DNA of 64,000 bases, taken from contig CAWJWD010000004.1 of assembly GCA_963846505.1 (NCBI GenBank), positions 620,001 to 684,000 of the forward strand, read 5' to 3'. The translations under genes were made by a program, and so were the position numbers. Positions 50,457 through 62,945 of the stretch are shown piece by piece. Source of the DNA: JACVRW01 sp963846505. GTDB taxonomy: Bacteria > Actinomycetota > Thermoleophilia > Solirubrobacterales > Thermoleophilaceae. How positions within the stretch are numbered: position 1 is the first letter of the stretch; every line of letters begins with the position of its first letter. The notes below the pieces were generated by a model. It was given only the letters and a program-made list of their open reading frames with translations, ran no database searches and had not been told where the DNA came from.

Positions 50457-51889
50457 GGGATCGGCGCCACCGCGTCGAGCTCGACCGGCGCACGGTCGAG
50501 CGCCTCGACGCGCAGCACGTGGCCGCCCGCCTTCAGCGTCTTGCTCGTGTAGAGCGTCTGGCGCACCGGGCCGCGTCCCTTCAGCTTCAGGGTCGCGGCC
50601 TGCTTGCCGTCGATCGTCACCCGCAGGCGGCCGCCGTCGGGCAGCTTGCGCCCGACGAGCGCGACGCGCGTGCCGCTGAAGCGCATGCGCGCACTCGCGC
50701 CCGCTCGCTTGGAGCGGATCGCCCGACCGCCGTAGGCGCTCGCCTGCTCGACGCCGCTCCAGTCGCCCGCGGACAGGCGCAGCATGCGGCGGTTGCGGTC
50801 GTCGACCGGGAACACGAGCGTGCCGGTCGCCGGCGTGCTGGCGTTGGCGGCGCGGTCGAACGCGGTGACGCGGAACTCGTACGCCCGCCCGGTCCGGCCG
50901 CGGAAGACGACGGACGTGTCCTTCGAGCGCGACAGGATCGTGCGCCACTGCGGCGCCTGGCTCGTGCGGGCGCCGCGGGCCACCTCGCGCACCTCGGCGC
51001 TGTAGGTCGAGAGACCGCTGCCGTCGGCCTGCGGATCCTCGCCCTGCCAGGCGATCGTGAGCGTGCGCGAGCGCGCCTGCGCCGTCGACAGGCCGGCGCC
51101 GCCGCCCACCCCGCCGGGCAGCTTCACGGCAACCGTCGGCGGCGTCTTGTCGCCGGCCGTGCACGGTTCGGCACCGACCGGATCGACGCACAGCACGAGC
51201 GCGCTCGAGCGCACCGCGTCGGCGCGCTCGGCCTTGAGGCGGTAGATGCCGGTCTGGCTGAAGCTGAGGCTGGCCATGCCGTCCGCGCCGGTCTTGGCGC
51301 CGTTGACGTCGGCGTCCGCGAGCGGCTTGCCGTCGGCGGTGTCGGTCACCTTGACCGTCACGGGCTGGCCGACCGTCGCCGCGCTCGGGCCGCCCAGCCG
51401 CAGCGCCCGCGCCTTGGAGAAGGCGTCGAAGGCCCAGAGCACCTCCTGGCCGCTCTTCAGCAGGGACTGGCAACCGCCGACGGACGGCTGGATGCCGTCG
51501 ACGAACACGCCCCAGAACTGCGTGTCGGTGGCCGGCTCGGAGGCGACGCGGTCGACGCTGTAGTCGCCGAAGCCGTCGAACCAGGTGCCGGCCCAGGTGA
51601 AGTTGCCGAGCTTCGCCCCGTCGTCGAGGGCGGCGGTCGGCGTCGGGCCGGCAGACGGGTTGGCGCCGCCGTTGGTGCCGTCGCACGGGTGCTCGCCACC
51701 GCTGGCGGGCTCGACGACGTGGCCGTCGGTCGTGACCGGGGCCTCGAAGAGGGTCTGCGTGGCGCCTTCGACGCGCACGTTGACGTTGACCGGCGCGGCG
51801 AGCGCACCCGACACGGGCACGGAAGCGACGGTGAGTGCGGCGACGGCTGACGCGAGCGCGCAGCGCACGGGACGAGATCTCATGGTCAT
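50453..51889 (-). CDS. Secreted multi-domain protein with DUF4430-like domain, first gene of the B12 operon
   Basis: A 478-residue exported protein with signal peptide (ALASAVAALTVASVPVSGAL). Residues ~32-165 form a DUF4430-like domain: VNVNVRVEGATQTLFEAPVT and TQFWGVFVDGIQPSVGGCQS with LLKSGQEVLWAFDAF. Next come an Ig-like domain (VTVKVTDTADGKPLADADVN), a fibronectin-III-like region (RAYEFRVTAFDRAANASTPA) and a C-terminal beta domain (RVALVGRKLPDGGRLRVTID) ending in GGHVLRVEALD. No membrane anchor is seen, so it is probably released or wall-bound. ATG 51889 is used; GTG 51895 with GAGGA 5 nt upstream is equally possible. The cobalamin riboswitch ends ~30 nt upstream. Confidence 0.78.
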   Translation of the reverse strand: MTMRSRPVRCALASAVAALTVASVPVSGALAAPVNVNVRVEGATQTLFEAPVTTDGHVVEPASGGEHPCDGTNGGANPSAGPTPTAALDDGAKLGNFTWAGTWFDGFGDYSVDRVASEPATDTQFWGVFVDGIQPSVGGCQSLLKSGQEVLWAFDAFSKARALRLGGPSAATVGQPVTVKVTDTADGKPLADADVNGAKTGADGMASLSFSQTGIYRLKAERADAVRSSALVLCVDPVGAEPCTAGDKTPPTVAVKLPGGVGGGAGLSTAQARSRTLTIAWQGEDPQADGSGLSTYSAEVREVARGARTSQAPQWRTILSRSKDTSVVFRGRTGRAYEFRVTAFDRAANASTPATGTLVFPVDDRNRRMLRLSAGDWSGVEQASAYGGRAIRSKRAGASARMRFSGTRVALVGRKLPDGGRLRVTIDGKQAATLKLKGRGPVRQTLYTSKTLKAGGHVLRVEALDRAPVELDAVAPIP

Positions 51890-51920
51890 GGCCACCCTGT
51901 TCCTCGAGGGTCGTGTTGGC

Positions 51921-52096
51921 CGGCCGGGACCAGGTCTCCTGGCTTCGGGCTCCCCGTCGCGCCTTCCCGGACCGCCGTCGGCGGTCCAGTGGCATTCGTA
52001 CGACAGATCGTCGCCCGGTCACAGTGGCGGGACCGCGCCGGATTCACACCGGACTTCCCATGGCCACCGGCCGATATGGACCGGGCAAGCATACCC
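51921..52096 (-). promoter_or_regulatory. Cobalamin (AdoCbl) riboswitch
   Basis: The minus strand carries GGGAAGTCCGGTGTGAATCC, then GGTCCCGCCACTGTGACC, a long variable arm (CCACTGGACCGCC...GGCGGTCC), and the B12 box GAAGCCAGGAGACCTGG. These are the conserved blocks of the cobalamin riboswitch in the correct order and spacing. It precedes the six-gene transporter operon. The short spacer to the first gene contains CCTCGAGG, which includes the GAGGA ribosome site, so translational control is possible. Confidence 0.93.
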
Positions 52097-52145
52097 GCAC
52101 GTCGCAGACGCCAGCGGACGATGCCGCTACAATGGCCGCCGTCCT

Positions 52146-52218
52146 GCCGCCATCGTCTAGGGGACTAGGACGCCGCCCTCTCACGGCGGTAACGGGGGTT
52201 CGAATCCCCCTGGCGGTA
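52146..52218 (+). tRNA. tRNA-Glu (CTC)
   Basis: The 73-nt gene folds with acceptor pairs GCCGCCA/TGGCGGT, D-arm with TCTAGGGGACTAGGA, anticodon stem CGCCGC/GCGGCG-type with loop containing CTC, and T-arm GGGGGTTCGAATCCCCC. The discriminator base is A and CCA is not encoded. The anticodon CTC reads GAG, glutamate. It lies upstream of a run of genes that look acquired, a usual integration context. Confidence 0.95.
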
Positions 52219-52309
52219 CTACGCGAACCCTGCTCTACAGCGGGGTTTCGTGGTTCCAGGGCCCGTCGGGATCGAGAAGGCCCCGGGGCGATGTGGCACG
52301 ATCTCGCAG

Positions 52310-52753
<444 letters not shown>

Positions 52754-52763
52754 CGTGGCCGCC

Positions 52764-53174
52764 ATGGACATCACGATTCACTCCAGCTTCCTCCCGCAGG
52801 ACGACCCGGACGCAGCTCTGGGCTTCTACCGCGACACCCTCGGCTTCGAGGTCCGCCTCGACGTCGGCTACGAGGGGATGCGCTGGATCACGGTCGGCCC
52901 CGTCGACCAGCCCGGCGTGTCGATCGTCCTGCACCCGCCGGGCGCCGACCCCGGCATCACCGACGACGAGCGCCGCACCATCGCCGAGATGATGGCCAAG
53001 GGCACCTACGCCAGCATCCTCCTGGCCACCAAGGACCTCGACGGCACCTTCGAGCGGCTGCAGGCCACCGACGTCGAGATCGTCCAGGAACCGACCGAGC
53101 AGCCGTACGGCGTGCGCGACTGCGCGCTGCGCGACCCCGCCGGCAACCTGCTCCGCATCCAGGAGCTGCGCTGA
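52764..53174 (+). CDS. VOC/glyoxalase-family protein
   Basis: A 136-residue single VOC domain: FLPQDDPDAALGFYRDTLGF, RWITVGPVDQPGVSIVLHPP, YASILLATKDLDGTFERLQA and YGVRDCALRDPAGNLLRIQE. Small VOC proteins of this type include resistance proteins and dioxygenase relatives; metal-ligand conservation is partial (Glu near the end is present). It lies between the AraC regulator and the UvrA-like gene, so a role in drug or toxin sequestration alongside DNA damage handling is possible. Confidence 0.8.
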   Translation: MDITIHSSFLPQDDPDAALGFYRDTLGFEVRLDVGYEGMRWITVGPVDQPGVSIVLHPPGADPGITDDERRTIAEMMAKGTYASILLATKDLDGTFERLQATDVEIVQEPTEQPYGVRDCALRDPAGNLLRIQELR

Positions 53175-53177
53175 GCG

Positions 53178-55562
<2,385 letters not shown>

Positions 55563-55654
55563 CCGACTCCCTCACTCCGTGGCTGCGCCGGCAGGTGGGC
55601 GACGACCTGTTCCGACGCCGTGGTCACCACCACCGGCGCCGAGGCCCTGCCCCT

Positions 55655-56704
55655 TCAGTCGTCGTCCGCCCGCTGCAGCGTGTCGATGAGTTGCTTGATG
55701 ATGAGGCTTCGGCCGGAAGCGTTCGACAATGGACCCATCGGGCCCGCTTCCCACGTGAGGGGGATCGACATGTCGGCAGACTTGCCGAAAGGCTCGATCT
55801 TCGCGTCTTGGAGGACCGCAAGCTGGTCCCGGAAGTTGTCGGCCGTGTACTGCTTCCCGGCGTTCAAGTCGACGCGGTGCTTCGCAGCACGAAAGATCCC
55901 GCTGACCACCTCCAGCCCGAACGGCTTCGTCAAAGCATGACCCTTTCGGTCACCCCAAGCGGCAGGCCACGTCTCGCTCACACCCCGGAAGTACTGCTTG
56001 AAGATCGTCGCTTGCTCACCTGGGGACTTGCTCGACAACGCACCACCAGGTTTGGTGTGTGCCCCCAGCCACTTGGTCATGGCGGTGTTCTTGACCCACG
56101 TGTCCTTCTGATCATCGAGAAACTTGATCTTGCCCTTCAGGGGCGAGTCGCCATCCTCTCCGAGCATCTTCACAACCTTGACCGTGGCGTCATCCTCGGC
56201 GGAAAGCACGCCAAGCCCGTAGTACAGATCCAAGAGGTGAACGTCCGACACCTTGACCTGCTTGCTGTTGATGTCAGCAAAGATCTTGCCCCGGAGGCTG
56301 TCACTCGCCCCGTGAAGGGCGACGACAGGCAGATCGAAGTGAATGCCGTTGCTGTGCTCGAATCCTGCTAGGCGGTGCTGACCGTCGAGGACGTAGGCGA
56401 ACTTGCCCTCCTCGTCAGGAAACACCAACGTCACCTCATCGTCGCTTCCAGTCTCCTGCACTTGGACCTGATCGTCGAGGCTGACGACGATGGCATTCGG
56501 GAACAGCGACAGCTCCTCCTGGATGTACTTGCCGATGTCCTTCGCTCGGTTCTTGTGCACCAAGCGCTGGATCTCCGCGGGGTCGTCTTGGGAGCGCGGC
56601 GTGACGTACGCGATCTTCGACAGAACCTTCGAGTTGATCGGGAACAGGTAGAGCGTCTCCCCCTTCTGCTTCATGACGTGCGCCTTTACACGGAGTCCAG
56701 CCAA
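55655..56704 (-). CDS. DGQHR-domain protein (DndB-like)
   Basis: A 349-residue protein with the DGQHR signature: FAYVLDGQHRLAGFEHSNGI, followed by KIFADINSKQVKVSDVHLLD. This domain is found in DndB and related proteins linked to DNA modification and phage defence. Start TTG 56704 is supported by GAGGAGG 7 nt upstream; an internal ATG at 56674 is less likely. The Shine-Dalgarno lies inside the end of the HNH gene, so the two are translationally coupled. The sequence is visibly richer in A/T and in Lys/Asp codons than neighbouring genes, a sign of recent transfer. It converges with the UvrA-like gene. Confidence 0.8.
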   Translation of the reverse strand: MAGLRVKAHVMKQKGETLYLFPINSKVLSKIAYVTPRSQDDPAEIQRLVHKNRAKDIGKYIQEELSLFPNAIVVSLDDQVQVQETGSDDEVTLVFPDEEGKFAYVLDGQHRLAGFEHSNGIHFDLPVVALHGASDSLRGKIFADINSKQVKVSDVHLLDLYYGLGVLSAEDDATVKVVKMLGEDGDSPLKGKIKFLDDQKDTWVKNTAMTKWLGAHTKPGGALSSKSPGEQATIFKQYFRGVSETWPAAWGDRKGHALTKPFGLEVVSGIFRAAKHRVDLNAGKQYTADNFRDQLAVLQDAKIEPFGKSADMSIPLTWEAGPMGPLSNASGRSLIIKQLIDTLQRADDD

Positions 56705-57243
56705 AGTTCTTCCTCCTCGAGCTTGTCCGACTTGGAGAGGTTGTGCTCAGCACAGAGCAGTTGCAGGTTCTCGAACTTCGAGCTCCCCCCACGCGAGGCT
56801 GGAAACCGATGGTCCACGTGCAGGACGACCTCAGGCGGCCGCCGCCCGCACTTCGCACACTCGTGCCGGGAGTTCCACAGGAGACGTAGGAGATCGCCGG
56901 ATGAGATCGGCTTCCGCTCATGCTTGGTACTAGCCATCTGGACCCGCTCGTACAGCTTCTCTACGTCCTCCGGCGACCACGTTCGACCAGTCGCTTCACG
57001 GAGCAGCCCTCGGAACCGCTTGAGCCCGTCAGGCCGTGACCAGAATGGCTCCTCCTGGTGAGCGGTGTCGCTGTTGACGCGCCTCAGCATCTCTGAGACG
57101 AGCTCCTCTGCGAGACACCACGCAACGAATCGGTCGTATGAGACAGCGTCCAACCCGAGCGCGCTCACCAAGTTCGCGACCGTTGCCCGATACTCCCTGC
57201 CCACTTCCGGCCACGATACCTCGGACCCGTCGCCCGCGCCCAC
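56686..57243 (-). CDS. HNH endonuclease
   Basis: A protein of about 185 residues with a C-terminal HNH nuclease domain: HECAKCGRRPPEVVLHVDHR, FPASRGGSSKFENLQLLCAE and HN with SKSDKLEEEELW. CxxC and the His-Asp-His core are intact. The N-terminal region is helical (YDRFVAWCLAEELVSEMLRR). The start is uncertain: GTG 57243 or GTG 57204 are plausible; a longer frame to 57438 adds low-complexity Ala/Gly sequence. It precedes and overlaps the DGQHR gene by 19 bp. A nuclease with a DGQHR protein suggests a restriction-like or anti-phage pair. Confidence 0.72.
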   Translation of the reverse strand: MGAGDGSEVSWPEVGREYRATVANLVSALGLDAVSYDRFVAWCLAEELVSEMLRRVNSDTAHQEEPFWSRPDGLKRFRGLLREATGRTWSPEDVEKLYERVQMASTKHERKPISSGDLLRLLWNSRHECAKCGRRPPEVVLHVDHRFPASRGGSSKFENLQLLCAEHNLSKSDKLEEEELWLDSV

Positions 57244-57504
57244 ACGCGTGACAGCCCGGCGGTCCACCGACCAGGCTCCAGACGCTACGCCCTCGGCGCG
57301 TCGATGACACGCTCCGGCTGCAACTCCCGATGGGATTGCGGGGCCCGTTGCCGCCTGAGCTGCGCAACCTCCCGCGCAGGTAGCTCCCGCCTCCCCGCCC
57401 GACTCCGAGGCGAAGGCTCCACCTCGATCTTTGGACACGTGGATAATGCCCGTGCCCAGACCGCGCGGTTAGCGTGGCAATGCCCGTTGAAACCCAGCTT
57501 TTCG

Positions 57505-57529
57505 CGCGCGCCCGGGAAACGGGCGCGCG
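57505..57529 (+). promoter_or_regulatory. Perfect 10-bp hairpin in the glutamine synthetase leader
   Basis: CGCGCGCCCG pairs with CGGGCGCGCG around GGAAA. It is just upstream of the AGGAGG ribosome site (57538) of the type III glutamine synthetase. The rest of 57244-57504 carries no gene I trust; AATGCCCGT occurs twice (57445 and 57479). No known glutamine riboswitch consensus fits. Confidence 0.4.
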
Positions 57530-57556
57530 GTGCGTGTAGGAGGCCACAAACAGCTC

Positions 57557-59701
<2,145 letters not shown>

Positions 59702-59708
59702 CGCCGGC

Positions 59709-59738
59709 GGCGCGCGCGGACTGCGGTTCGCGCGCGCC
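59709..59738 (+). terminator. GC-rich hairpin after glutamine synthetase
   Basis: GGCGCGCGCG at 59709-59718 pairs with 59729-59738 around GACTGCGGTT, 8 bp after the stop codon. It is a likely terminator, although no U-run follows. Confidence 0.6.
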
Positions 59739-59827
59739 GGCCCAGCGCCGTCCCGATCACGGGACGTTCACGACTGCTTCACCGGCGCATCACATCGCCG
59801 CGGGCCCCGCTGCCGACCATTCGGGGC

Positions 59828-60010
59828 ATGATGGACAGGGCAGCGACGCTCCTCTTCATGTCGGCGGTCACCTGCTACCTGCTCGGGCGCGTGTTCGTGG
59901 AGGCGGTCACGGGGCCGAACCCCGTCGAGGTCGTGGTCTACGGGATGACGGCCGCGTTCGGGCTGGAGTACCTGATGGCCAGCTGGCGCTCGCTCTGGGT
60001 CACGAGTTAG
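59828..60010 (+). CDS. Small membrane protein, unknown
   Basis: A 60-residue frame starting MMDRAATLLFMSAVTCYLLG with two predicted membrane helices (second: VVVYGMTAAFGLEYLMASW). It lies between the glutamine synthetase terminator and the hydroxylase gene, with typical codon bias. No homology is recognised. Confidence 0.45.
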   Translation: MMDRAATLLFMSAVTCYLLGRVFVEAVTGPNPVEVVVYGMTAAFGLEYLMASWRSLWVTS

Positions 60011-60064
60011 GGAGCCCTCAGCGGCCCTTTCGAAGCTCCGCTGCGTGCGGTAGATTCGGGGGCG

Positions 60065-60694
60065 ATGGACGCAAGGCGCAGTGAAGTTCTGCGGGCCTCC
60101 CCGAGGATGTTCGAGTCGGACCTGCTCGACAAGCTCTCGCGTGTCCATCCCGCGGTCCCGCCGATCATCTTCATCCCCGCGATCGCGGTGCTGTTCGCGC
60201 TCGGCCAGGAAGGACGCGGCCCGCTCGAGGTCGGCGGCATCCTGCTCGCCGGCTACCTGTTCTGGACGCTGACCGAATACTGGCTGCACCGGCTGGTGTT
60301 CCACTTCGAGCCGGACACGGGCTGGGGCCACAGGCTGCACTGGATCATCCACGGCGTCCACCACGACCACCCCAACGATCCGCTGCGGCTGGTGATGCCG
60401 CCGTCGGTCAGCATCCCGCTCGCACTCGCCTTCTACGGGCTGTTCGTGCTCGTGCTGCCGCCGGAGATCGCGCAGCTGTTCGCGGCCGGCTTCCTCGCCG
60501 GCTACCTGGCCTACGACATGACGCACTACCACGTGCACCACCACACGCCCCGCAGCCGCGTCGGCAAGCTGCTGCGCGAGCTGCACATGCGCCACCACTT
60601 CCAGGACGAGACGAAGGGCTTCGGCGTCAGCGCCCCCTTCTGGGACTACGTGTTCGGCACCTCGGCACGTCGCTCGACCCCGAGCCGCTCGTAG
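60065..60694 (+). CDS. Fatty-acid-hydroxylase-superfamily membrane protein
   Basis: A 209-residue membrane enzyme of the sterol desaturase/fatty acid hydroxylase superfamily. Four or so membrane helices surround the His motifs that bind two irons: YWLHRLVFHFE (HxxxH), WIIHGVHHDHPNDPL (HxxHH-type), THYHVHHHTP and ELHMRHHFQDETKGFGVS. The pattern most resembles fatty acid 2-hydroxylase (FA2H-like) proteins. Substrate probably lipid acyl chains. The ATG at 60065 is preceded by a short gap after the small membrane protein; a promoter is not recognised. Confidence 0.82.
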   Translation: MDARRSEVLRASPRMFESDLLDKLSRVHPAVPPIIFIPAIAVLFALGQEGRGPLEVGGILLAGYLFWTLTEYWLHRLVFHFEPDTGWGHRLHWIIHGVHHDHPNDPLRLVMPPSVSIPLALAFYGLFVLVLPPEIAQLFAAGFLAGYLAYDMTHYHVHHHTPRSRVGKLLRELHMRHHFQDETKGFGVSAPFWDYVFGTSARRSTPSRS

Positions 60695-60763
60695 AGCCGT
60701 CTTTGGGTCCAACGGCTGCCCGAGCCGCTTGAGGACGACGGGCACGGCGCCGACCCTTCCCGC

Positions 60764-61945
60764 GTGCGACCTCGCAAGCGTGAGCTCAAGCGGCAGCTGG
60801 CAGCAGCCGAGGCACGCCTGCACGGACTCGAGCAGGAACTCGCCGCGCGCACCCTGCGCGACCCGCTCACCGGGCTGCACACGCCGCAGGCTTTCTCGCA
60901 ACGGCTGCTGGCCGAGGTCGAGCGCTCCAAGCGCCACGGCCGGCCGCTGACGCTGATCTCGCTCGACCTCGACGGGTTCGGCCTGCTCAACCGCGCCCAC
61001 GGACGCGAGCAGGGCGACGAGCTGCTGCGGGTGGTCGCCGGGGTGCTGCGCCGCAGCACGCGCGCGAGCGACGTGATCGCCCGCGCCGGCGCCGACCACT
61101 TCCTGATCTTGCTGCCGGAGACCGAGGCCGCGGCGGGGCTGCAGGCCTTCGAGCGCATCCTGCTCACGCTCGAGCAGACGCGCGTCGGGCCGGTCGAGGC
61201 GCTGTCGGCGTCGATCGGCGTCGCGGGCTGGCAGCGGCCCCAGACCGCCGCACAGCTGGTCGCCGAAGCCGAGCTGCGCATGGGCGCCGCGCGCGACGCC
61301 GGCGGTGGCCGCACCGAGGGCGGCCCCGACGCGGCCCTCAGCCGTCGCCGCGCCGGCGGCGACAGCCAGCGCGACGCGATCGCCGGTCTCGCCGAGGCGC
61401 TGCTCGAGCGCGACCGCTACACCGGCGAGCACTCCGAGTTCGTCGTCGACCTCGCCGCGCGCGTGGCGCGTCAGCTGGCGCTCGACGAGGTCGAGGTCGA
61501 GCGCGTGCGCTCGGCTGCGCTGCTGCACGACATCGGCAAGGTCGCCATCCCCGACGAGGTCCTCAACAAGCCGGGTCCGCTGGCGGAGCTGGAGTGGGCC
61601 GTGATGCGCGAGCACCCGGTGATCGGCGAGCGCATCCTGCGCGCCGTCCCGGGCCTTGGCCCGGTGGCGCGGATCGTGCGTCACGAGCACGAGCGCTGGG
61701 ACGGCACGGGCTATCCGGACGGTCTGCGCGAGGGCGAGATCCCGATCGGCTCGCGCATCATCCTCGCCTGTGACGCCTACCACGCGATGACCTCGAACCG
61801 TCCCTACCGCCGCGCGCTCCCCCACGCCGAGGCGATCCGCGAGCTCGGCCGCTGCGCCGGCACGCAGTTCGACCCGCAGGTCACCGAGGCGCTGATCGGC
61901 TGCCTCTACGGCAGCCGGCAGCTGCTCGCCGACGCCGCCGCTTGA
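60764..61945 (+). CDS. Degenerate GGDEF domain fused to HD-GYP phosphodiesterase
   Basis: A 393-residue cytoplasmic protein. A short coiled coil leads into a GGDEF-family domain (DPLTGLHTPQAFSQRLLAEV) whose active loop reads RAGADHFLIL, so the GGDEF is lost and only binding is likely. The C-terminal HD-GYP domain is complete: ERDRYTGEHSEFVVDLAARV, AALLHDIGKVAIPDEVLNKP, REHPVIGERIL, HEHERWDGTGYPDGLREGEI and DAYHAMTSNRPYR. HD-GYP enzymes hydrolyse c-di-GMP to GMP. The start is GTG at 60764. An EAL gene follows 58 bp downstream, so two c-di-GMP-degrading enzymes sit together. Confidence 0.9.
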   Translation: MRPRKRELKRQLAAAEARLHGLEQELAARTLRDPLTGLHTPQAFSQRLLAEVERSKRHGRPLTLISLDLDGFGLLNRAHGREQGDELLRVVAGVLRRSTRASDVIARAGADHFLILLPETEAAAGLQAFERILLTLEQTRVGPVEALSASIGVAGWQRPQTAAQLVAEAELRMGAARDAGGGRTEGGPDAALSRRRAGGDSQRDAIAGLAEALLERDRYTGEHSEFVVDLAARVARQLALDEVEVERVRSAALLHDIGKVAIPDEVLNKPGPLAELEWAVMREHPVIGERILRAVPGLGPVARIVRHEHERWDGTGYPDGLREGEIPIGSRIILACDAYHAMTSNRPYRRALPHAEAIRELGRCAGTQFDPQVTEALIGCLYGSRQLLADAAA

Positions 61946-61977
61946 ATTCGCCCGCCTGATTGATAAGGATCAGCACA

Positions 61978-61996
61978 ACGACCGTGCAACGGTCGT
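61978..61996. promoter_or_regulatory. Inverted repeat before the EAL gene
   Basis: ACGACCG-TGCAA-CGGTCGT is a perfect 7-bp inverted repeat ending 7 nt before the EAL ATG. It could be an operator or an mRNA hairpin shielding the ribosome site. Confidence 0.45.
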
Positions 61997-62003
61997 ACTG
62001 GAG

Positions 62004-62945
62004 ATGAGCGTCGAGTCCAAGCCGGTCGTCGAGCAGTCGCCCTCCCGCGCCGAGCTGCTGGAGGTCGAGTTGCGGCGTGCGCTGGACGCCGACGCGCTCG
62101 AGCTCCACTACCAGCCGATCGTGGACCTCGCCGGGCGGCGCATGACCGGCGCCGAGGCGCTGCTGCGTTGGCGCCACCCCCAGCTCGGCTCGATCGCGGC
62201 GGAAGAGGTCAGCCCGGTGGCCGAGCGCAGCGGTCTGATCGCGCCGCTCGGGCGCTGGGTGCTGGAGCGCGCCTGTCGCCAGCGCGCCGAGTGGGCCGAG
62301 CAGGGGCTGACGCTGCCGATCACCGTCAACGTCTCCGCCCAGCAGCTGGTCGACGAGCGCTTCGCCCTGGCGGTGCTCGACGCCGTCGAGCGCTACGCGA
62401 TCGACCCCCAGACGCTCTGTCTGGAGGTGACCGAACGTGTCTTCTTCGAGCCGCAGGGCGCAACGCTGGCCGTGCTCGAGGCGCTGCGGCGCCTGGGCGC
62501 GTTCCTGGCGATCGACGACTTCGGCACCGGCTTCTCCTCGCTCGCGCAGCTCAAGCAGCTGCCGGTCGAGGTGATCAAGATCGATCGCGCCTTCGTGTCC
62601 GGCCTCGGCACCGACCCGGGCGACTCGGCGATCGTCGCGTCGATCATGAGCCTCGCGCACGCGATGGGCCTGCACGTCGTCGCCGAGGGCGTCGAGACCG
62701 AGCAGCAGGCGCGCGAGCTGCGTGCGCTCGGCTGCCCGGTGGCGCAGGGCTTCCTGTTCGCGCCGCCGCTGCATCCGGCCGACGTGCTCGAGCTCAGCCG
62801 TTCGCAGCGCACACCGCGCGGAGCGGCCCACGCGTTCGGCAACGGCTGGTCCGCCGCTGCAGCCGTGGCGCCGCATCGGCGGGCACGCCAGTCGCTGATC
62901 GAGGAGTTCATGGAGCAGATCGGGATCAGGGTGGCCGGACCGTGA
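62004..62945 (+). CDS. EAL-domain c-di-GMP phosphodiesterase
   Basis: A 313-residue protein that is almost only an EAL domain. All catalytic motifs are present: LHYQPIVDLAGRRMTGAEAL (E of EAL, followed by LRW), NVSAQQLVD, LEVTERV, IDDFGTGFSSLAQLKQLPVE, KIDRAFVSGL and VAEGVETEQQ with QGFLFAPPL. It should hydrolyse c-di-GMP to pGpG. No sensor domain is attached, so control may come from its neighbours. The TGA overlaps the GTG of a 7-helix membrane protein, a possible sensor partner. Confidence 0.92.
   Translation: MSVESKPVVEQSPSRAELLEVELRRALDADALELHYQPIVDLAGRRMTGAEALLRWRHPQLGSIAAEEVSPVAERSGLIAPLGRWVLERACRQRAEWAEQGLTLPITVNVSAQQLVDERFALAVLDAVERYAIDPQTLCLEVTERVFFEPQGATLAVLEALRRLGAFLAIDDFGTGFSSLAQLKQLPVEVIKIDRAFVSGLGTDPGDSAIVASIMSLAHAMGLHVVAEGVETEQQARELRALGCPVAQGFLFAPPLHPADVLELSRSQRTPRGAAHAFGNGWSAAAAVAPHRRARQSLIEEFMEQIGIRVAGP

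Noticed and set aside
57481..57495. GlnR box upstream of glutamine synthetase (GTTGAAACC)
   Set aside because: Only one half-site resembles the GTnAC-n6-GAAAC consensus; the partner half is absent.
57244..57540. Second half of a tRNA-Glu attachment repeat closing an island
   Set aside because: No copy of the tRNA 3' end was found in this stretch, and no integrase gene is present.
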